Below, piece by piece: positions 1 through 6,316 of a stretch of DNA of 21,089 bases. A model generated the notes under the pieces. That model ran no database searches, was not told where the DNA came from, and worked only from the letters and a program-made list of their open reading frames with translations. The translations under genes were made by a program, and so were the position numbers. The stretch is from Candidatus Bathyarchaeota archaeon (lineage in GTDB: Archaea; Thermoproteota; Bathyarchaeia; Bathyarchaeales; WAQA01), in contig WAQA01000195.1 in the NCBI GenBank assembly GCA_015520475.1, positions 1 to 21,089 on the forward strand, given 5' to 3'. Every line of letters begins with the position of its first letter. Position 1 is the stretch's first letter.

Positions 1-1371
1 GTCTAAGTGTAGGAATCTAAAGGCAAACTCGAGGTCTAACCTTAAACTTGGATAGTATCTTGTGATGAGATCCTCAAGGGTTCCCTCCCCCAGCCTTTCA
101 CGAGTCTCCATTAATCCTCTGCCGGTTCCAATTAATTCAGGAGGTACACCGGCGGTGTAGAAGGCGAATGTGAAGGCAATAGCTCTAGGGAAATCTTCAA
201 AACGCTCAAATCGGTATTTAATTATCTCTTTAGCGATATCTCTACCTACTTTGCCACGTTCTCTACATATCTTCATGAGCTCTGGGATTCTTGGAACGTG
301 CCTAACATAGCTGAAGAACCCCTTCCTTATCAATCGATCCCTTCTACGAGGAATGAGATCCGCTATCTCACCTATTATAGGCGCGGCCTGATGTAACGTC
401 TCCCAGTAATGCTTGGCGAAGATTCCGATTAAGCAGACCAAGAGATCCTTTTCATCCTCTGCGTAATCTATCGCTCTGGTTTGGGGAATCTTCTCCTTAA
501 CTATGTTGATCAACCGCCTACACTCTTCCGGTTCATAGTCATATCTTAGTGCAGACTGGATGGTGAGAGTTCTTATTCCAGGATACTCCTTAAGCACGTT
601 CTCTACATTATCGGGCGTTATATGTCCCCTAAAAGGAAGAGCACCAGCGCCAAGGATGGGGCTGGCGGGAATAGAGAACTCTTCTCCAACAGCATTTATC
701 TCAGAGACCGCTAACTTACACGCTAACACCGATGATAAATGACCATACAACATGGCTGAATCAGATCTCCCTACAAAAACTCTAAGATAGGAAGTTCTGA
801 TCCCCAGTCGATTACAGCCCATAAGAAACTCCCTTAATATCCACGAGACAGATAAAAGTTCAGGTACACCCTCGATCAGGGGGATGATGTGAAGACGGGA
901 GGGGTCAAGTCTCAGATCAACCTCCTTTCTAACCCATCCCGTTAACTCATTTATACGCCTCCTGAAGTCTATAAGCTCCACAGGACTTTCCGTCATAGGA
1001 TGGATAACTTCTAAAATGCCGAGCCTCCCAGAACGCCTCAACGCTTCAAAGTTGGCTTCCTTAATAGCTAAGAGAACCATGAGTTGCCTGAAGACGTTCT
1101 CTTGATTAACGCTTGGAGCCCTCGGAGTTACAAAGACGTCCTCACAGAGATCCAAGCCCTTATCCAACGCTTTAAGAACAACTTGGCTTACTTGATGGTA
1201 GGGTGTGAGCTTACCCTCATAGTCAACCATGTATTCGTCGCAACCTAGGCCGCCCTTCCCCTGCGGTAGCAGACACTCTATGGCTTCATCAGGCTCCATC
1301 TGAACAGGAACATATCTTCTGGCAGAGTCAGGATGCTGCGTCGCCATGACTGAAGGGAAAGACCTCTCCAT
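1..1371 (-). CDS. ppcA: Phosphoenolpyruvate carboxylase, archaeal type (partial, C-terminus beyond left edge)
   Basis: It carboxylates phosphoenolpyruvate with bicarbonate to oxaloacetate and phosphate, an anaplerotic cytoplasmic step. The reading frame is open from the window edge and matches the short archaeal PEPC family rather than the large bacterial/plant form. Visible landmarks, numbered from an upstream ATG at 1401, are MATQHPDSA near residue 19, LGCDEYMVDYEGK near 52, EVIHPMT near 131, RVFVGRSDSA near 207 and GALPFRGHITPDNVEN near 253; the arginines of the last two blocks fit the PEP-binding region. At least 457 residues are present, so only a few tens should be missing. Three in-frame ATGs exist (1401, 1389, 1371). 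I chose 1371 because the TATA-like box at 1403-1410 predicts transcription starting near 1380-1385, and because family members begin only a few residues before the TQHPD block. The identification is firm; the start is an inference. Confidence 0.93.
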   Translation of the reverse strand, partial: MERSFPSVMATQHPDSARRYVPVQMEPDEAIECLLPQGKGGLGCDEYMVDYEGKLTPYHQVSQVVLKALDKGLDLCEDVFVTPRAPSVNQENVFRQLMVLLAIKEANFEALRRSGRLGILEVIHPMTESPVELIDFRRRINELTGWVRKEVDLRLDPSRLHIIPLIEGVPELLSVSWILREFLMGCNRLGIRTSYLRVFVGRSDSAMLYGHLSSVLACKLAVSEINAVGEEFSIPASPILGAGALPFRGHITPDNVENVLKEYPGIRTLTIQSALRYDYEPEECRRLINIVKEKIPQTRAIDYAEDEKDLLVCLIGIFAKHYWETLHQAAPIIGEIADLIPRRRDRLIRKGFFSYVRHVPRIPELMKICRERGKVGRDIAKEIIKYRFERFEDFPRAIAFTFAFYTAGVPPELIGTGRGLMETRERLGEGTLEDLITRYYPSLRLDLEFAFRFLHLD

Positions 1372-1401
1372 AAGAGACCCTTCACGCATAACTACATTCA
1401 T

Positions 1402-1740
1402 AAATATAAATATTTTCTAATATTGACTCATAAAAATGAAGAACAAGAATTCAACCCAAACAGCCGCATATAGGATCAGCCCATCTCCTAAAATAGTTTG
1501 AAGAAAGTTATGAGGATGGGCTGGCGTAGCAGAACCCATACATTGGAATACATCAAACAAGAGATCTAAAAGAGGAATCTTAGCAGGGATGGACTCCTTT
1601 CAGAATCTCTAACCATAATCTTCATAATTGATTCTGATACTGATGGAAGTAGTAGCATAGAGCCTTAGATTCTATAGATTAGGCTTCGGAGATAGTCTAA
1701 TTTGGGATTGGGATTTCTCATAGAACTCCTCAAGTGAACC
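1402..1740. other. Intergenic region without a recognisable gene; one hairpin
   Basis: Between the PEP carboxylase promoter and the HAD gene's stop codon I see no credible coding frame; the longest notion is a 21-codon plus-strand frame from 1437 with no family look. The region contains a perfect 8-base inverted repeat (AGCCCATC at 1478-1485, GATGGGCT at 1515-1522) and a weaker 5-base pair of arms (1661-1665 and 1681-1685). No tRNA or convincing C/D box pair was seen. It may hold the 3' end of the HAD transcript or a small RNA, but nothing proves either. Confidence 0.5.
1403..1415 (-). promoter_or_regulatory. TATA-like box of the PEP carboxylase gene
   Basis: On the minus strand this AT-only stretch contains TTTATATT, close to the archaeal TATA consensus. 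A transcription start about 26 bases downstream of its centre would fall near 1380-1385. That lies just before the ATG at 1371 and after the two upstream in-frame ATGs. The assignment rests on sequence and spacing only. Confidence 0.55.
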
Positions 1741-2430
1741 TTAAAAATTAAGAGGATTCTCCATACCACAATCATTTATATCTTTTATGATTGTTACGAG
1801 ACTGTTCAGGTTCGGTATTAAGAAGTTAGGATTCTGCCTCTTTAGTCTCCATGGAGGATGATAGCTGCCTACTCTACTAACCGCAAATGTGTAGACGCCT
1901 GCTCTTTTCCCAGCTATGATGTCTTCCTCCATATCGCCTACATAGGCGGAGCATCCAGGCTTTGACTTCAGCTTTTCCAAGGTGACTAAGATTGGTTTTG
2001 GCGAGGGCTTCTGTTCGTCGCAGTCATCTTGACCAGTTACAGCTGAGAAGTACCTGTATATCCCGAAATTTTTCAGGTGTTCTCTTAGGAATAGGGACGG
2101 TATGTTAGATGTAACAGCCATTCTTATCTTCATCCGTTTAAGTTCTTTTAATGCGTCTTCCACTTCTGGAAATATGGTTACGAGATCGTTATATTTCGGG
2201 TAGACTCTACGGAATTCTTTAATTAACGTAGGCATCATCTCTTCTGGAACACCCATTGTTCTATAGAATTCATGCACAGAAAGTTTGAAGACTTTTTTGA
2301 AGGCTTCGATGCTTTCTATCCCCTTAAATCCTGCGGATTTAAGTGCTGCAGAGTTAGCTCTCCAGACAGCGTTTATGTCATCAATTAACACTCCACTCGC
2401 ATCAAAGATAACTGTCTCTATTCTTCTCAT
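1741..2430 (-). CDS. HAD-superfamily hydrolase (phosphoglycolate-phosphatase-like) with altered motif I
   Basis: A 229-residue HAD-fold protein with a helical C1-type cap between motifs I and II. Motif I is VIFDASGVL with nucleophile Asp10; motif II is AVTSNIP around residues 105-111; a lysine in QKPSPKP (141-145) supplies motif III; motif IV is YVGDMEEDIIAGKRAG with Asp166 and Asp170. The length and order match the PglP/Gph group of small-molecule phosphatases. The oddity is Ser12: phosphatases have a second Asp there as general acid/base, whereas dehalogenases and phosphonoacetaldehyde hydrolase carry other residues. The substrate cannot be read from sequence, and a non-phosphatase activity is possible. 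It lies 143 bases downstream of the sulfatase-fold gene on the same strand, probably with its own promoter in the 29-bp repeat. AAGG sits almost directly against the ATG, so the ribosome site is weak. Confidence 0.85.
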   Translation of the reverse strand: MRRIETVIFDASGVLIDDINAVWRANSAALKSAGFKGIESIEAFKKVFKLSVHEFYRTMGVPEEMMPTLIKEFRRVYPKYNDLVTIFPEVEDALKELKRMKIRMAVTSNIPSLFLREHLKNFGIYRYFSAVTGQDDCDEQKPSPKPILVTLEKLKSKPGCSAYVGDMEEDIIAGKRAGVYTFAVSRVGSYHPPWRLKRQNPNFLIPNLNSLVTIIKDINDCGMENPLNF

Positions 2431-2485
2431 ACCTTAACATTATGATTGATGGATCTGAGATATGTTTTTCTGTTCCATTAGAGAG

Positions 2486-2514
2486 GTTGATGCCTATTTT
2501 TATAGAATTATGAT
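2486..2514. repeat. 29-bp direct repeat, copy 1 (holds a TATA-like box for the HAD gene)
   Basis: These 29 bases recur exactly at 2552-2580, with 37 unrelated bases between. Read on the minus strand the core is CTATAAAAAT, a plausible archaeal TATA box that would start transcription near 2474, about 44 bases ahead of the HAD start codon. Flanking bases do not match between copies, so the repeat ends are sharp. Confidence 0.8.
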
Positions 2515-2551
2515 AGTTGCTTCTTGGTGTTTGGAGAAAGGCCTTATCCAA

Positions 2552-2580
2552 GTTGATGCCTATTTTTATAGAATTATGAT
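2552..2580. repeat. 29-bp direct repeat, copy 2 (overlaps the sulfatase-fold gene stop codon)
   Basis: Identical to 2486-2514. Its right end lies inside the neighbouring coding sequence and includes the last sense codon (Ser464) and the TAA stop at 2574-2576 on the minus strand. It may have been copied from, or into, this gene end. With only two copies and no cas genes nearby, calling it a CRISPR would be unsupported. Confidence 0.8.
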
Positions 2581-3968
2581 CCTCTGTGGAGGTTAATCTT
2601 TGATATTATATTTGTGAGGGCTGCTATCTTCTCGCGGTACTTAATTGCTTCAAAGGAGAGTTTTGATCTATCCTCAAGTATTGGATCCTCCTCTCCTCTA
2701 AGATTCTCCTTAACCCATTGATCCAGCTCCTCCCTCAACTCCTCAGCCACCTTCTCCTCTTCTTCTGCGAGATCAATTATCTCTACGGGGTCTTCTTTGA
2801 GGTTGTAAAGTTGAACTCCCTCCTTTCTGATTGGAGTTGAATGTTCCAGGCGCCAGTGTCCCATTATAGGCGGGGTATATATGAGTTTCCACCTCTCCGT
2901 TCTGATAGCTCTCTGCGTCGTCACCTGCTCCATAAATATCCTGTCCCGAATCTTCACGCCCCTCAATAATGGGGTTATGCTCCTTCCATCAATATCCAGC
3001 AGATTCAGGATTTCGGATGGAGCCTCTATAAGGTCTAGGATTGTAGGCAGTAGATCTATCTGTTGGCATAGCCCCTTAACTCTGACACCTTCTGGAAGTA
3101 TACTTGGATGTCTCATTATAAGCGGTACATGGGTCACCGCATCGTATAGGGTGCCGTGACCCCAATCTTTAAGTTTTAAGCGTTCACCGTGATCCGCCGT
3201 TATAATAATTAATGTTTCATCCAGGACTCCCACATCCTTAAGTGTTGAGGTTACTTCCCCTATCGCATCATCCATATAACGTATTTCGCCATCATACAGG
3301 TCTATAGAGAATCTTTTGCTCCGCCTTTCATTTTTACGTTTAATTATCTCTTCTGTTTCTCCCCATCCTGGAACATATTCGTAGCCCGCCCCGGCCTCCT
3401 CAACCTTCAAGTCTGAGAGGTCACCCTCTCTATGATGGAACATTCCCCTATATCTTTTAGGTTGGTTATATGGTAGATGCGGATCCCAGTAATGAACGAA
3501 GAGGAAGAACTGCTCGTTTGAGTGATGCTTTATCCACGCGATTAATCTTTTATTAACATCCTCCGCTGTCAAGTTGGGAGGGGGAAGGAAACTGTTAGGG
3601 CTTGGATTTATATAGAAGTCGTATCCTCTAACCCAATGCTTACCGTGAGAGGGAAAATTTATCAGGTTATCTATAGCAGCTGTTGTGTATCCTAAGGCGT
3701 TGAGTATTTCAGGCATTGTGAAGATTCTATCATCAATCTGCCGTTGGTTAGGATGGATAAACTGATAGAATCTATGATGGATCGCATGTAATCCAGTGTA
3801 TATACAGGTGAATGCGGGGCCCGTTGGAGCTCCAGAGGTGAAGAAATCCTCGAATACAACGCCCTCCTCAGCCATCCTATCTATATTTGGACTAGTCTCT
3901 CTGAAGTATCCATAACATCCGAGATGATCAGCCCGGGTTGTATCACAAACGATGAATAGGATATTCAT
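2574..3968 (-). CDS. Sulfatase-fold (alkaline phosphatase superfamily) hydrolase with Thr at the nucleophile position
   Basis: A 464-residue member of the sulfatase family (PF00884 type) with no signal peptide, so probably cytoplasmic. Family landmarks in order: metal-binding NILFIVCDTTRADHLGCYGY at 2-21, SPNIDRMAEEGVVFEDFF at 26-43, HYWDPHLPY at 159-167, LYDGEIRYMDDAIG at 224-237, ITADHGE with Asp259/His260, GHGTLYDAVTHVPLI at 270-284, and the C-terminal RTERWKLIY and LYNLKEDPVE blocks. The formylglycine signature C/S-x-P-x-R is replaced by TGPAF (Thr49-Phe53), aligned by the following YTG. A true Cys/Ser-type sulfatase is therefore unlikely; phosphodiesterase or phosphotransferase chemistry with threonine is more plausible. 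A TATA-like CCTATAAAGG at 4010-4019 sits suitably upstream. The gene diverges from the glucosidase gene; substrate unknown. Confidence 0.88.
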   Translation of the reverse strand: MNILFIVCDTTRADHLGCYGYFRETSPNIDRMAEEGVVFEDFFTSGAPTGPAFTCIYTGLHAIHHRFYQFIHPNQRQIDDRIFTMPEILNALGYTTAAIDNLINFPSHGKHWVRGYDFYINPSPNSFLPPPNLTAEDVNKRLIAWIKHHSNEQFFLFVHYWDPHLPYNQPKRYRGMFHHREGDLSDLKVEEAGAGYEYVPGWGETEEIIKRKNERRSKRFSIDLYDGEIRYMDDAIGEVTSTLKDVGVLDETLIIITADHGERLKLKDWGHGTLYDAVTHVPLIMRHPSILPEGVRVKGLCQQIDLLPTILDLIEAPSEILNLLDIDGRSITPLLRGVKIRDRIFMEQVTTQRAIRTERWKLIYTPPIMGHWRLEHSTPIRKEGVQLYNLKEDPVEIIDLAEEEEKVAEELREELDQWVKENLRGEEDPILEDRSKLSFEAIKYREKIAALTNIISKINLHRGS

Positions 3969-4009
3969 GCTTCATTCATCTCTCTAGGCATAATCATATC
4001 AGATAACAT

Positions 4010-4019
4010 CCTTTATAGG
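4010..4019 (-). promoter_or_regulatory. TATA-like box of the sulfatase-fold gene
   Basis: CCTATAAAGG on the minus strand predicts a transcription start near 3988, about 20 bases ahead of the ATG at 3968. The 205-base divergent region also has a 7-base inverted repeat, ACGGAGA at 4051-4057 and TCTCCGT at 4091-4097, which could bind a regulator. Confidence 0.4.
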
Positions 4020-4173
4020 CATTATCGGATGGATCATCTTCAATAACTTCACGGAGAGAACCGCCAAACTCTTGCATGTATCTGCTAATTTCTCCGTCCA
4101 TGGGGATTCTTCAATGTTTAAGCAAGGTGGAGCGATACTAAAGCCTTAAAGCAACAAGATATAATAATAGATT

Positions 4174-6168
4174 ATGAAGTGGGAAGAGAGAAACCTTTCA
4201 AAGTCCTATATACTGTCGGGTAGGAACTGCTTTTTCCATCGTTACTGCGACTCAGGCTTCAAGACGAAATGGACTGGACTCTGGGGGGACTCTAAGAAGT
4301 TCCTCGATTACTTCGCCTTTAAAGTTGATGGGACATGGCTGTCCCCAAACAACTGTTACATGGTTGAATATGACGAGGCCGTCTGCATCCATAATTACAG
4401 TCTCGACGGAATAGAGGCTAAGGAGATCTTATTTGTCCCGGAGAATGGGAAGATTCTCTTCGTTACTCTCCAGATAGTCAATAGGAAGCTGAAGGAGAGA
4501 AGAGTTAGAATAGAGCTTGAAGTAGGGGTTAACATAAGGGAGATGGAGGAGAACTGGCATGAGAGGAAGTATCAATATAAACTCTTCCAGCACGCCGTCA
4601 TCGTTGATTCGTCTAAGGGAACCCTAATCTACGGAGCTGATTATCCATTCTCCTTCCGAACCCTAAGCATTTATAGGGATCATTATCCTGGAGAGCTGGA
4701 GAGATGCTTCATCCCAGGAATTCTATATATGGATACGCCTATTAAGCCAGAAGCAGCTGTAAAGGTGAACTTTGCATTTGCATGCGGAGAGAACAGGAGA
4801 GAAGCATATCTGAACTTTAAACTTGGAAGTGGACATGTTGATCAGAGGTTAACTGAGAAGAGGAGAAGATACTTGGAGGTTTTAGATGGAGCCCTTCTAA
4901 GGACAGGCATAAAGGATATCGACGAATTATTCAGATGGAGCGTACTTGGATTGGAGAAGCTTATACATAAATCTTCAGTGGGTCTCGGAGTATTTGCTGG
5001 TTACCCATGGTTCACCCAGTATTGGGGTAGAGATTCAGGATGGGTTATACCAGCAATCATCGACTACGGAAACTTTGAGGATGCATGTGAAGCCCTTAGA
5101 ACACTCGCGGATTTCCAGTCGGATGAGGGGGAGATACCGAACCTCATCCACCTATATCATGGGGCCTCATACGGCTCTTCAGATGCAACACCATTATGGA
5201 TAATCTCCCTAGCACATTATGTGCTCAACTCCGGAGACATCAAGTTTCTAAGGGAATATGAGGATAATCTTATGAGGGCTATCGAGTGGTGTAGAACAAG
5301 AGACATAAACGGAGACGGATTATTAGAAACTGATAACAGATACACTTGGATGGATACATTAGAGAGGAGAGGAGCACCAGTTGATCTACAGGCCATATGG
5401 TTCAAGACCTTAACAGACGCTAAGAATCTCCTCAACATACTAGGTGTAAAGGGAGTAGATCCCCTCGAGATCAAATCTTTAAAGAATAGGATTGAAGAGG
5501 AATTCTGGAATGAAAAGGAAGGATTCTACTATGACAGAGTCAAAGATGGAGAGAAGAGTAACATAAAAACAGTGAACTCCATATTTCCGGTTCTATTCGG
5601 AGTGTCTAGAGAACCATTAAGAGTCATCGAGAAACTTGAGGGTGAGGAGTTCACCGGAGCATTCGGCATCAGAACACTCTCAAAGAATGAGCCGACATTC
5701 AATCCTGCAGGGTATCATACTGGAAGCGCATGGGGATGGATAAATGGGTTAATGGCCTCAATAGAATTCCTGTATGGAAGAGCGGATATGGGCTTAAAGT
5801 ACCTCTCAATCTTAAAGAGCGTATTTGGAAGGAACTGTATATGCTCCCTCGATGAAGCATGGAACGCGGATAACGCAGACCCAACCCTTCTGAAGGGGTA
5901 TGGAAGAGAACCCAGCGCAGTCTTCCAAGCATGGAGCTTCGGATCAATCATAAGATGTATAGACGAGTACATGCTCGGTTTGAGGATAGATGCCTTAAAC
6001 AGAAGGATAGAGGTTTCAGCATCACTTAAGGATGGAATGGAGATAACCAGAAGGAAGAGGATTGGAAATGATCTAGTAGACTTAAAGATTAAGCAGACGA
6101 ATGGGAAGGTTAAAGTTAACTATGTAAGTAGAGGAGGATCAAAGTACAGGTTAACAATCAATAATTGA
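4174..6168 (+). CDS. Glycogen debranching enzyme-type glucosidase (GDE C-terminal family)
   Basis: A 664-residue protein resembling archaeal/bacterial amylo-alpha-1,6-glucosidases (GH133-like, with an alpha/alpha-barrel catalytic half). Residues 1-230 look like the N-terminal beta-rich domain. The catalytic half shows FAGYPWFTQYWGRDSGW (274-290), IPNLIHLYHG (321-330), SYGSSDATPLWI (332-343), RYTWMDT (389-395), APVDLQAIWF (401-410), GYHTGSAWGWINGL (513-526), SLDEAWNAD (558-566) and VFQAWSFGSIIR (583-594), the order expected for this family. It should release glucose at branch points of glycogen-like or other alpha-glucans, but no glycogen synthase or phosphorylase gene is nearby, so a related trimming role is possible. 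There is no signal peptide, suggesting the cytoplasm. Initiation is uncertain: no Shine-Dalgarno sequence is visible and the upstream bases are AT-rich, so a leaderless transcript is possible. Confidence 0.85.
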   Translation: MKWEERNLSKSYILSGRNCFFHRYCDSGFKTKWTGLWGDSKKFLDYFAFKVDGTWLSPNNCYMVEYDEAVCIHNYSLDGIEAKEILFVPENGKILFVTLQIVNRKLKERRVRIELEVGVNIREMEENWHERKYQYKLFQHAVIVDSSKGTLIYGADYPFSFRTLSIYRDHYPGELERCFIPGILYMDTPIKPEAAVKVNFAFACGENRREAYLNFKLGSGHVDQRLTEKRRRYLEVLDGALLRTGIKDIDELFRWSVLGLEKLIHKSSVGLGVFAGYPWFTQYWGRDSGWVIPAIIDYGNFEDACEALRTLADFQSDEGEIPNLIHLYHGASYGSSDATPLWIISLAHYVLNSGDIKFLREYEDNLMRAIEWCRTRDINGDGLLETDNRYTWMDTLERRGAPVDLQAIWFKTLTDAKNLLNILGVKGVDPLEIKSLKNRIEEEFWNEKEGFYYDRVKDGEKSNIKTVNSIFPVLFGVSREPLRVIEKLEGEEFTGAFGIRTLSKNEPTFNPAGYHTGSAWGWINGLMASIEFLYGRADMGLKYLSILKSVFGRNCICSLDEAWNADNADPTLLKGYGREPSAVFQAWSFGSIIRCIDEYMLGLRIDALNRRIEVSASLKDGMEITRRKRIGNDLVDLKIKQTNGKVKVNYVSRGGSKYRLTINN

Positions 6169-6269
6169 TGAAGGAAATTTGGATTCTATAGTCACCTGAA
6201 CCGTTAGAAGACGACATTCTACAGATCCAAACAGGGGGTTCCAGCGGATAAGACTCCATCAGCAAACCC

Positions 6270-6288
6270 TATATATGAAAGTTATATC
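6270..6288 (+). promoter_or_regulatory. TATA-like boxes of the proton ATPase gene
   Basis: TATATATG (6270-6277) and GTTATATC (6281-6288) lie 29-47 bases before the ATG at 6317. Either would give a short leader of about 6 to 17 bases. Evidence is base composition and spacing only. Confidence 0.45.
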
Positions 6289-6316
6289 ATAATACTGCAA
6301 ACAATGCGTAGCTGGA

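Noticed and set aside
560..742. Plus-strand open frame of 60 codons
   Set aside because: It lies inside the PEP carboxylase gene on the other strand, over the conserved ALPFRGHITPDNVEN block.
2486..2580. Possible two-repeat CRISPR array
   Set aside because: Repeat and spacer lengths (29 and 37) fit, but there are only two copies, one overlaps a coding sequence, the repeat is AT-rich with a promoter-like core and there are no cas genes in the window.
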